Source: JACNKV01 sp964645915
GTDB taxonomy: Bacteria; Fidelibacterota; Marinisomatia; Marinisomatales; JACNKV01
Reading direction: 5' to 3'
DNA: 64,000 nucleotides
Assembly: GCA_964645915.1 (NCBI GenBank)
Contig: CAZYDH010000006.1
Span: 43,574-107,573 of the forward strand
The notes beneath the pieces are model-generated. The model saw only the letters and a list, made by a program, of their open reading frames with translations. It ran no database searches and was not told the origin of the DNA. Shown one piece after another: positions 35,765 to 43,712 of the stretch. Every line of letters starts with the position of its first letter. Position 1 is the first letter of the stretch. The translations under genes were made by a program, and so were the position numbers.

Positions 35765-36583
35765 ATGGTTGCTGATGTCATCCAAGAGACACCTGAAACA
35801 ACCACCCTTATTCTTTTTACCGGGAATGATGTGTTGCATTATGAGCCCGGTCACTTTTTAACAATTGATCCACATCAATTTGATGCTTTAGAACGTTGGA
35901 CAAGTTATCTGGAAGATAAAAAAGGGCGAAAAGAGAAAGCTCGAGCATATTCTTTATCCAGCGAGCCTGGCGAAAAATATTTAGCCATCACCGTGAAAGA
36001 AGAACGCTATATTCAAGGCAAAACACTTTTCCCTCCTCTCTTATCTCCGATTCTAGCAAAAAGAACTTCTCGGGGGACCCCAATGGTCATAACCGGGTTT
36101 ACCGGTCCGTATACATTAAAAGACCCTATCCCAGAGACGCTGATACATATCTGTGCCGGAAGTGGAGTCGTTCCAAACTTTAGTATTATCAAACATGCTT
36201 TACGAAATTACCCGGATGTTAAACATCGATTATTGTACAGTAATCGGCGCTGGCAGGATACGATTTTCCGTAATGAATTACTTCAATTAAAAACAAAATT
36301 TCCAAACCAACTGGATATCAGATTCACCTTTACTCGAGAAGAAAAATCTGATCTACCTGTAAAGACTTATAATCGTCGAGTTGATCTTGAAATGATCAGA
36401 GAAATGATTCCTGACAGTTCAACATCTTTTTATGTTTGTGGACCCGGATTATCCATTCATGAGAAACGCAAAGCAGAAGCTGACGGTGTAGTTCCGACTT
36501 CCAGATTTTTTGAATCTGTTTTAAATTGTTTAGAAGAATTAAACGTTGAGAAAAAAGATATCTACCACGAAAGTTATGGTTAA
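35765..36583 (+). CDS. Ferredoxin-NADP reductase-like FAD/NAD(P) oxidoreductase
   Basis: A 272-residue flavoprotein of the ferredoxin-NADP+ reductase superfamily. It has the FAD-binding RAYSLSSEP (about residue 59), the NAD(P) segment HICAGSGVVPNFSIIKH (about residue 128) and FYVCGPG near residue 223. The N terminus is uncertain: an AAAGGAGG box lies at about 35712-35719 but no standard start codon stands behind it, and the first in-frame ATG is 45 bases further on, after an A9-T-A7 tract. One base fewer in that tract would extend the protein by about 13 residues. It is expected to take electrons from NAD(P)H and hand them to the Fe-S/FAD protein or cytochrome b. Confidence 0.8.
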   Translation: MVADVIQETPETTTLILFTGNDVLHYEPGHFLTIDPHQFDALERWTSYLEDKKGRKEKARAYSLSSEPGEKYLAITVKEERYIQGKTLFPPLLSPILAKRTSRGTPMVITGFTGPYTLKDPIPETLIHICAGSGVVPNFSIIKHALRNYPDVKHRLLYSNRRWQDTIFRNELLQLKTKFPNQLDIRFTFTREEKSDLPVKTYNRRVDLEMIREMIPDSSTSFYVCGPGLSIHEKRKAEADGVVPTSRFFESVLNCLEELNVEKKDIYHESYG

Positions 36584-37997
36584 AAATATTATCAAATATA
36601 TCTTTTTAGCAGTCCTAATCCTTAATATGGCAGCTGCTCAATTATTTTCACCGGGGAAACTTTCAAAATACCACAAAGACCTCGAGGGAACAACAAATTG
36701 TGTTCAATGCCATGAAGTTGGAAATAAAGAGATCTCAGACGGGTGCGTTCTATGCCACACTCCATTAAAAAACCGGTTAGATGAAGGAAAGGGATATCAC
36801 AAAGATAAAACCACGGGTTGTGGAGACTGTCACTCAGACCATAATGGAAGAGCTTTTGAACTCGTTTATTGGCCTAAAAATATTCGTGATTTTAATCACG
36901 ATGAAACCGGCTCTCCTCTTACAGGGAAACACCGAGAGTTGGAATGTGGTCAATGCCATACCAAGAAACATATCGTTGGAAATGATATTATTCAATGGGC
37001 AGAAGAATATAAAAGGTATCCGGTTTTAGATCGAACGTTTTTAGGTCTGTCAGAAGATTGTACGTCTTGTCATGAGATTATCCACGAAAAAGACATCTCA
37101 ACAAACTGTACAAAATGCCACAATACGTTTGATTGGAAAAAAGCATCAGAAGAATTTGATCACGAACAGGCACGATTTATACTAACCGGCGCACATAAAG
37201 AAGTTGCCTGTGAAAAATGTCATCAAACAATACCGGGTAGAGTTCCAGAGGTATGGCAACTTACCGGAATGGCATATGAAAATTGTACAAGCTGTCACCA
37301 AGATCACCATAAAGGCAGCTATGGAAATACTTGTGAAACCTGTCATACGACTACTGACTGGAAAAAAGATCTCATTCCGTTTGATCATTCACAGACAAAA
37401 TATCCACTTGAAGGAAAACACTTTGATGTTAAGTGTGTGCAATGTCATAAACAAACGCTAGAAGAGTCATTGCCAAAATTTACCAGCTGCTTGGATTGTC
37501 ATGAAGACCAGCATTACAGCCAATTTATTCTTAGAAAAGATGATGGGGATTGCGAAGCTTGTCATACCGTAAATGGATTTATTCCAACTTCTTATTCTAC
37601 TTCAAAGCATCAGACAAGTCGATTCCCGCTTGAAGGAGGCCATTTGGCAATTCCTTGTATTAATTGTCATAAACAGTTCGAACCGATTCCGGGAGTAATA
37701 ACAACTCAATTTACTTGGAAACAACTTGAATGTGGAAATTGTCACACAGATATACATCGTAATCAATTTCAAGAACATTATCAAAATCAATGTGAGCGAT
37801 GTCACACAGTTTATAGTTTTACAGAGGTAGCTTTCGACCATTCAAAAACAGAGTTTCCGCTTGATGGAAGACATCAAGAGGTTGCCTGTGATAAGTGCCA
37901 TGACCAAATTCAAGATATGGAAGGAACGTTTATTCGATATAATCCGACAGCTCAGCGATGTATTGATTGCCATACATTAACGGGTGATTTCCGATGA
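36576..37997 (+). CDS. 17-heme c-type cytochrome
   Basis: A 473-residue exported protein with 17 CXXCH motifs, from CVQCH near residue 40 to CIDCH near residue 465, about one per 25-28 residues. A signal peptide is visible (IIKYIFLAVLILNMAAAQ). Spaced between heme sites are repeated phrases such as FDHEQARFILTGAHKEVACEKCH and FDHSQTKYPLEGKHFDVKCVQCH, the repeat form of the cytochrome c7/c3 superfamily, in which the inserted His serve as distal ligands. The start at 36576 overlaps the reductase stop by eight bases; a longer frame from 36546 is rejected. It probably spans the periplasm as an electron wire. No lipobox was found. Confidence 0.9.
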   Translation: MVKNIIKYIFLAVLILNMAAAQLFSPGKLSKYHKDLEGTTNCVQCHEVGNKEISDGCVLCHTPLKNRLDEGKGYHKDKTTGCGDCHSDHNGRAFELVYWPKNIRDFNHDETGSPLTGKHRELECGQCHTKKHIVGNDIIQWAEEYKRYPVLDRTFLGLSEDCTSCHEIIHEKDISTNCTKCHNTFDWKKASEEFDHEQARFILTGAHKEVACEKCHQTIPGRVPEVWQLTGMAYENCTSCHQDHHKGSYGNTCETCHTTTDWKKDLIPFDHSQTKYPLEGKHFDVKCVQCHKQTLEESLPKFTSCLDCHEDQHYSQFILRKDDGDCEACHTVNGFIPTSYSTSKHQTSRFPLEGGHLAIPCINCHKQFEPIPGVITTQFTWKQLECGNCHTDIHRNQFQEHYQNQCERCHTVYSFTEVAFDHSKTEFPLDGRHQEVACDKCHDQIQDMEGTFIRYNPTAQRCIDCHTLTGDFR

Positions 37998-40900
37998 GGA
38001 TATTTCTGTGCATTCCTCTTATCATTCTCAATGTATTTGGATTTCAGGAAGATGATTGGGATATCCCGGGGTTTGATTGTGGAGATTGTCATGGCTCACA
38101 AGGATGGACGGTTTTAGATCTCTCCGGATTTAATCACCAACAAACAAATTTTCAACTTGAAGGCAGTCATCAATTTCAGCCATGTAACTCCTGCCATACC
38201 GGAGACACAGTTGAAGACAAACATCAATTTCAACGCGAATCTCAATGTTCATCATGTCATTTAGATGTCCATCTTACTTCTTTAGGAGATGAATGCACTC
38301 AATGCCACGGAATGGATTCTTGGCAAGTCACTCCTCAGACGTTTGATCATAATTTAACACAATTTTCGTTGTTAGGAGCGCATGCGTCGGTATCCTGTCA
38401 AGAATGCCATACAGAAGGGGGTCTGTCCGGTTATTCTCAAACACCTACGGATTGTTATTCATGCCACCGTACCGATTACGATCTAACTGATTCCCCATCT
38501 CATACCGAAGCGGGTATAAATACAGAATGTACGATTTGCCATTCTATACAAACACTAGCTTGGTCTCCTTCTACTTTTGATCATGATACCCAAACCGATT
38601 ATCCGTTAACCGGGGCTCATCGCGATTCACAGTGTTCCGAGTGCCACACCGGGACATTCTCAGGGACTGATGATGCATGTTGGTCTTGTCATCAGCAAGA
38701 ATTTTTTGCCGTCGGAACAAACCTCTACCCCGATGCGCCAGTGCACGTTGAAGGGGTTTACGATACAGATTGTTCTATTTGTCATACCGGAACAATCACC
38801 TGGGAAGGTGGATATTTAGATCATGCACAAACTGATTACCCACTGACGGGCGCACATGAAGTTACCGAGTGTTCTGTATGTCATCGTGAGGGGATATATG
38901 AACTTCCATTAACCTGTGAAGAATGCCATGTCCCCGGACAAATTGCCGAGACAAATTTTGAGACAGCAGAATACGACCATACAACACATAATATTATCAA
39001 TGTGTGTGAGCAATGCCATACAACAACCACATGGGAACAATCTATATTTGACCACTTAAATTTCACGACATCCGGTTGTGACCAATGTCATCTAATTGAT
39101 TTTCAAGAAACAACCGAGCCGGATCATATCGCTTTGGGATATCCTCCATCTGATTGTGAATATTGCCATAGCACAACAGAATGGGATCCGGGTATTTTCG
39201 AGCATCAGGTCAGCTCTGCTTGTGCTACATGTCACTTAACCGATTACCAAAATACAACAAACCCTGTCCACCTTCCCGAGGAAGGGTACAGTGATGAAAA
39301 TTGTGAAGAATGCCATACAAGTACAGAAACTTGGCTGGGGGCTTCATTTGATCATTCTCTGACAGCTTTTCCTTTAACCGGAGCTCATGAGACTACAGAG
39401 TGTGCCCAATGTCATGGTCAGGGTGTTTATACACTCCCTCAAACCTGTGAAGAATGCCATGTCCCCGGACAAATTGCCGAGACAAATTTTGAGACAGCAG
39501 AATACGACCATACAACACATAATATTATCAATGTGTGTGAGCAATGCCATACAACAACCACATGGGAACAATCTATATTTGACCACTTAAATTTCACGAC
39601 ATCCGGTTGTGACCAATGTCATCTAATTGATTTTCAAGAAACAACCGAGCCGGATCATATCGCTTTGGGATATCCTCCATCTGATTGTGAATATTGCCAT
39701 AGCACAACAGAATGGGATCCGGGTATTTTCGAGCATCAGGTCAGCTCTGCTTGTGCTACATGTCACTTAACCGATTACCAAAATACAACAAACCCTGTCC
39801 ACCTTCCCGAGGAAGGGTACAGTGATGAAAATTGTGAAGAATGCCATACAAGTACAGAAACTTGGCTGGGGGCTTCATTTGATCATTCTCTGACAGCTTT
39901 TCCTTTAACCGGAGCTCATGAGACTACAGAGTGTGCCCAATGTCATGGTCAGGGTGTTTATACACTCCCTCAAACCTGTGAAGAATGCCACTCTCCGGGT
40001 CAATTGGCTTCAACCAATTATGAGACAGCAGAATACGACCATACAACACATAATATTATTAATGAATGTGCACAATGCCATACGACCGGTGCTTGGACAG
40101 AATCGATCTTCGATCATGTGAATGTTTCTGAAACTTCATGTGAATATTGTCATCAGCCGGAGTATATCACATCGGCTTCTCCTCCACATAATAATGGTAA
40201 TATCAGAGATCAATGTGCATTATGCCATTCCAGCGGTAATTGGAACATCGACAATTTCCCTCATTCAGTTGAACAAACTGATTACCAACTAAATGGTCTT
40301 CACCTACAAGTCCAATGTCAAAATTGTCATTTAGGGGATCAATATCAAGGAACTGAAAATACCTGCCAGAGTTCCGGATGCCATCTCCAAGATTACCAAA
40401 CCGCCACTCCGGATCATCAAGTATATGGTTATCCTTTGGATCATTGTACTGAATGTCACGTTGAGACAGGTTGGTCTCCGGATATCTATTCACACGGACT
40501 AACCTTGTTGTGTCAAAATTGTCACATGCCCGATTATAATAACGCAACTGATCCTCAACATACTGAAGCCGGAGGATTTAGTCTTTCCTGCGAAAATTGC
40601 CACTTAACCGTTGATACGTGGGATGGGGCGACCTATAACCACGAGGGAATTGTTTCAGGATGCTTTGATTGTCATTCACAGGATTATTATTCAACAACAT
40701 CCCCTAATCATGAACAGGCAGGATATAGTACTGAGTGTAACCTTTGTCATACTTCATTTACAGACTGGTCTGAAGCTCAGATCGATCATTCGTTTTATCC
40801 CCTTTCCGATGATCATACAAATGTCACATGTAATGAATGTCATTCTCAACCTGAATTTCAACCTTCTTGCTGGTCCTGCCACGAAACAGACTTTTTTGAT

Positions 40901-41314
40901 GAACATACAGCAGGTGAAAGCACACTTTGCTGGAATTGTCACACGACATTTGATTGGGAAGAATCCACGTTTACTCATCAATTCCCCATTAATCCACCTC
41001 ATCAGGATGAAGTAAATGAAAGTTGTGAGTCTTGCCATACGGGTAGTAACACGGTTGAGTTTACTTGTTTTAACAGTGGAGGGTGCCATTCAACAACCAG
41101 TGAGACATCCGAACATTGTGAAGATGGTCCACAAGACTGTGAAAGTTGCAATGGAATGACTTATCCGTACAGTGGAGTTACTTCGCAAGATTGTTATACG
41201 TGTCACCCCAATGGAGATGAAGACGATTGCGAAGGAGACGATGATCGTTCCGGTGGCAAAGCACCTAAAGATAATAATTTTAACAGGAAACCATGGAAAA
41301 GCAAACTATTCTGA
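37994..41314 (+). CDS. Giant multiheme c-type cytochrome (40 CXXCH)
   Basis: A 1106-residue exported cytochrome. The signal peptide is RIFLCIPLIILNVFGFQ. By count it has 40 CXXCH heme sites plus a CX4CH (CQSSGCH) and a CX5CH (CFNSGGCH) that may also bind heme. Repeats of the form FDHSLTAFPLTGAHETTECAQCH resemble those of the 17-heme protein. Residues of about 306-659 are two identical 177-residue blocks with seven heme sites each, followed by a third partial, diverged copy. It starts inside the previous stop codon (ATGA). An extended heme wire reaching through or beyond the outer membrane is the natural reading. Ten or so C-terminal acidic residues and a Lys-rich tail follow the last heme site. 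Confidence 0.9.
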   Translation: MRIFLCIPLIILNVFGFQEDDWDIPGFDCGDCHGSQGWTVLDLSGFNHQQTNFQLEGSHQFQPCNSCHTGDTVEDKHQFQRESQCSSCHLDVHLTSLGDECTQCHGMDSWQVTPQTFDHNLTQFSLLGAHASVSCQECHTEGGLSGYSQTPTDCYSCHRTDYDLTDSPSHTEAGINTECTICHSIQTLAWSPSTFDHDTQTDYPLTGAHRDSQCSECHTGTFSGTDDACWSCHQQEFFAVGTNLYPDAPVHVEGVYDTDCSICHTGTITWEGGYLDHAQTDYPLTGAHEVTECSVCHREGIYELPLTCEECHVPGQIAETNFETAEYDHTTHNIINVCEQCHTTTTWEQSIFDHLNFTTSGCDQCHLIDFQETTEPDHIALGYPPSDCEYCHSTTEWDPGIFEHQVSSACATCHLTDYQNTTNPVHLPEEGYSDENCEECHTSTETWLGASFDHSLTAFPLTGAHETTECAQCHGQGVYTLPQTCEECHVPGQIAETNFETAEYDHTTHNIINVCEQCHTTTTWEQSIFDHLNFTTSGCDQCHLIDFQETTEPDHIALGYPPSDCEYCHSTTEWDPGIFEHQVSSACATCHLTDYQNTTNPVHLPEEGYSDENCEECHTSTETWLGASFDHSLTAFPLTGAHETTECAQCHGQGVYTLPQTCEECHSPGQLASTNYETAEYDHTTHNIINECAQCHTTGAWTESIFDHVNVSETSCEYCHQPEYITSASPPHNNGNIRDQCALCHSSGNWNIDNFPHSVEQTDYQLNGLHLQVQCQNCHLGDQYQGTENTCQSSGCHLQDYQTATPDHQVYGYPLDHCTECHVETGWSPDIYSHGLTLLCQNCHMPDYNNATDPQHTEAGGFSLSCENCHLTVDTWDGATYNHEGIVSGCFDCHSQDYYSTTSPNHEQAGYSTECNLCHTSFTDWSEAQIDHSFYPLSDDHTNVTCNECHSQPEFQPSCWSCHETDFFDEHTAGESTLCWNCHTTFDWEESTFTHQFPINPPHQDEVNESCESCHTGSNTVEFTCFNSGGCHSTTSETSEHCEDGPQDCESCNGMTYPYSGVTSQDCYTCHPNGDEDDCEGDDDRSGGKAPKDNNFNRKPWKSKLF
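38911..39441 (+). repeat. Exact 531-bp tandem duplication, copy 1
   Basis: Identical base for base to 39442-39972. The unit is 177 codons long and keeps frame; it holds seven CXXCH sites. Confidence 0.93.
39442..39972 (+). repeat. Exact 531-bp tandem duplication, copy 2
   Basis: Second copy; the identity runs 18 bases further into a third copy that then diverges. The lack of any synonymous difference points to a very recent duplication. Confidence 0.93.
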
Positions 41315-42108
41315 AACTCCCATTTGCTATGCTTTTTTTGGTAACTATTTTCTTTGGACAACCGATAACGGATGATTCATGCTTGACGTGTCATACATCC
41401 GATGGTTGGACGCCATTATTGATCTCTCCAAAATTTAACCATTCCCATACTCAATTCCCGTTAGAGGGAGCACACATTAACGCAGAGTGCATTCAGTGCC
41501 ACAAAGGAAATACCGTTGAAGAATTGCATGATTTTGCTAACACTTCCACTGACTGTAATTCTTGTCATCTTGATCTTCATTTTGGATCTCTCAGAGAAGA
41601 TTGTCAACGATGTCATACTGTTAATTCCTGGGATATGAGCTCGTGGGGATTATCACACGAAACAACATTATTTCCATTAACAGGTGCCCATGCACAAATC
41701 GATTGCATTGAATGTCATGGAGTTAATTTCAATCGATTATCCGGAACATTGACCACAGATTGTGAAACATGCCATTTGGATGATTATGATATTCGTCCTG
41801 AACATACTGGAAATAAAGATTGCTTATTGTGTCATAATACTCGAGCTTGGCATCCGTCCGATATGGCTCATCATGATCTTTTATTCCCAATTTATTCGGG
41901 AGAACATCGAGGTGAATGGTCAGATTGTACCAGTGAATGTCATCGTAACGAGAATGATTATTCTGACTTTTCATGCGGTTTGAATGGCGTTTGCCATGAA
42001 CATATACAAAGTGAGATGGATGATGAACATTTAGGTGAAGTCTCTGATTATGTTTACGAAAGTCAATCCTGCTATGATTGCCATCCGAATGGAGAAGAAG
42101 ATGACTAA
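41293..42108 (+). CDS. Multiheme c-type cytochrome (8 CXXCH), paralogue of the giant one
   Basis: A 271-residue exported protein. The signal peptide is LPFAMLFLVTIFFGQ. It has eight CXXCH sites, one CX3CH (CTSECH) and one CX5CH (CGLNGVCH). Its first 130 residues align with those of the giant cytochrome (for example CNSCHLDLHFGSLREDCQ against CSSCHLDVHLTSLGDECT), and both end with a Cys-Tyr-x-Cys-His-Pro-Asn-Gly acidic tail, so the two are paralogues. The gene overlaps the preceding one by 22 bases. It may be a terminal or capping member of the same chain, sitting next to the outer-membrane barrel encoded after it. Confidence 0.88.
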   Translation: MEKQTILKLPFAMLFLVTIFFGQPITDDSCLTCHTSDGWTPLLISPKFNHSHTQFPLEGAHINAECIQCHKGNTVEELHDFANTSTDCNSCHLDLHFGSLREDCQRCHTVNSWDMSSWGLSHETTLFPLTGAHAQIDCIECHGVNFNRLSGTLTTDCETCHLDDYDIRPEHTGNKDCLLCHNTRAWHPSDMAHHDLLFPIYSGEHRGEWSDCTSECHRNENDYSDFSCGLNGVCHEHIQSEMDDEHLGEVSDYVYESQSCYDCHPNGEEDD

Positions 42109-43654
42109 ATATTTATCTATACTTGCATTTGTAATGATGAGTTCTCTAGCAGCTCAGCCCGGAAATTATAAAACCATTGAAGGATTTATTACGTATATCA
42201 CAATGGATCAGGTGTACAGTGATGTCGGTTCGGTAAAAGGTGCAGAAATTGGTGATACATTGACCGTATTTCGACGGAATGACGAAGTGGGTCTATTGGT
42301 CATCACAAATATTGCTCGCAAATCCTCTGTTTCGCATCCCTTGGTCCCGATCGATCAGTTTCAACTCGGAGATAGAATTTCATATGAGAAATTTATTGTT
42401 GAACCTGAGAAAACACCGATCCTTACCGACACCCAAGGATCAAATAAAACAAAAAAGAAATCCAAAATCAAAAGAACTGAATGGGGCTTTGATCAAAATG
42501 CAATTGTCTCTCTTCGATATTCTTACAACCGGTTTTCAGAAGAACAAAAAAACTCAAGAGGGATCGGGACCGTACAATACCGTGCCGGCATAAATACACT
42601 TCTCCACTCTAAAATATTACTGTATGGTCGAAGTGATCTACGGAACCAAGATTTTACAATTTATCAAGCCAGAGCTGAGTTCTCAGATAAAACAAAAAAG
42701 CATCTTCTGCAAATTGGGCGAGTGTTTCCATCGGATATGTCCGGTGTCGGTGCAACGGACGGACTTCTTTTTTCTTCCAAGATCAAATCCAATTATTCCA
42801 CCGGTTTTTTAGCTGGTTTTCAACCAGATTATCAATCTCTTGGATGGAACAGCGACGTAAGAAAATTGGGTGGGTTTGTAAAAAGTCAACATAAAGGAAA
42901 TACCTATAAACTAAGAACTTTATTCAGTTTTGTAAGCCAACACACCGGAGATAAAATAGACCGAGAGTTCAGCTACATCAAGTTTACCGGAAGCTATCGA
43001 CGTAAATTAAACGTTTCGCTCTATCAAACATGGGATCTTTACCGAGAACAAGCACTCTATGATCGATCTAAAATAGAACCTACATCCAGCCAGATTTCAT
43101 TGAGATTCCACGTTTTTAAACCACTAACGATTACTACACGGTTTACTTCAAGGCGACAGGTTTTGTATAATGCTTCCGGCAATCTATTACCGGATTCACT
43201 ATTTGTGGATGAGCTTCGAACGGGGTGGTATAGTTCCATTCGTTTTTCTCATGATAAAATTGGGTCTATCATTACAGGGTTCAACCGTAGAGCTCAATCT
43301 GAATCAGATATCGCATCGACCTATATTTTTATGAACTATTTTTCCCGATCCATTCGAGATGCTCTTTCTGTACAGTTTTCTGCCAGCTATCTTCATAATC
43401 TAATTATCACAGGATTCAGATCCCGTTTAGGCATGAATATCTCCACAAAACATTTCGGAAAGTTTTACGGAGAATACGAATTGTATTCATTTGGTTATGG
43501 AAATTTTTACAACGATTATCTTCAACATATATTCAAGATCAATCATTCATGGTCACTATCTAAATCATTTTATGGGTCAACCAGTTTGGACTACTTAATA
43601 GATAAGGATTATACAACGATGACCGCATATTTAGGATTGTCGTATAGGCTATAA
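42101..43654 (+). CDS. Outer-membrane beta-barrel of the cytochrome operon
   Basis: A 517-residue exported protein. The start at 42101 overlaps the previous stop by eight bases and gives a good signal peptide (KYLSILAFVMMSSLAAQ). Residues of about 20-100 form a small soluble domain with Gly-Asp turns; a linker rich in Lys follows (TKKKSKIKRTEW). The remaining 370 residues are alternating amphipathic strands ending in LSYRL, as in porins. It shows no close likeness to MtrB by eye. Its position after three multiheme cytochromes suggests that it houses one of them, as MtrB or PioB do, to carry electrons across the outer membrane. This is inferred. Confidence 0.75.
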   Translation: MTKYLSILAFVMMSSLAAQPGNYKTIEGFITYITMDQVYSDVGSVKGAEIGDTLTVFRRNDEVGLLVITNIARKSSVSHPLVPIDQFQLGDRISYEKFIVEPEKTPILTDTQGSNKTKKKSKIKRTEWGFDQNAIVSLRYSYNRFSEEQKNSRGIGTVQYRAGINTLLHSKILLYGRSDLRNQDFTIYQARAEFSDKTKKHLLQIGRVFPSDMSGVGATDGLLFSSKIKSNYSTGFLAGFQPDYQSLGWNSDVRKLGGFVKSQHKGNTYKLRTLFSFVSQHTGDKIDREFSYIKFTGSYRRKLNVSLYQTWDLYREQALYDRSKIEPTSSQISLRFHVFKPLTITTRFTSRRQVLYNASGNLLPDSLFVDELRTGWYSSIRFSHDKIGSIITGFNRRAQSESDIASTYIFMNYFSRSIRDALSVQFSASYLHNLIITGFRSRLGMNISTKHFGKFYGEYELYSFGYGNFYNDYLQHIFKINHSWSLSKSFYGSTSLDYLIDKDYTTMTAYLGLSYRL

Positions 43655-43712
43655 CCCAATATTTTGTATTTGGATATTTGTTCCTTTTATAGTGACAATA
43701 TTATTAGAATTT

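Noticed and set aside
38911..39972. The 531-bp direct repeat as a mobile element or CRISPR-like array
   Set aside because: The unit is in frame, codes for heme motifs and has no terminal inverted repeats, transposase or spacer pattern. It is an internal gene duplication.
40203..40547. A 114-codon minus-strand frame within the giant cytochrome gene
   Set aside because: The plus-strand frame has regularly spaced heme motifs; the opposite frame has none and no start signal.
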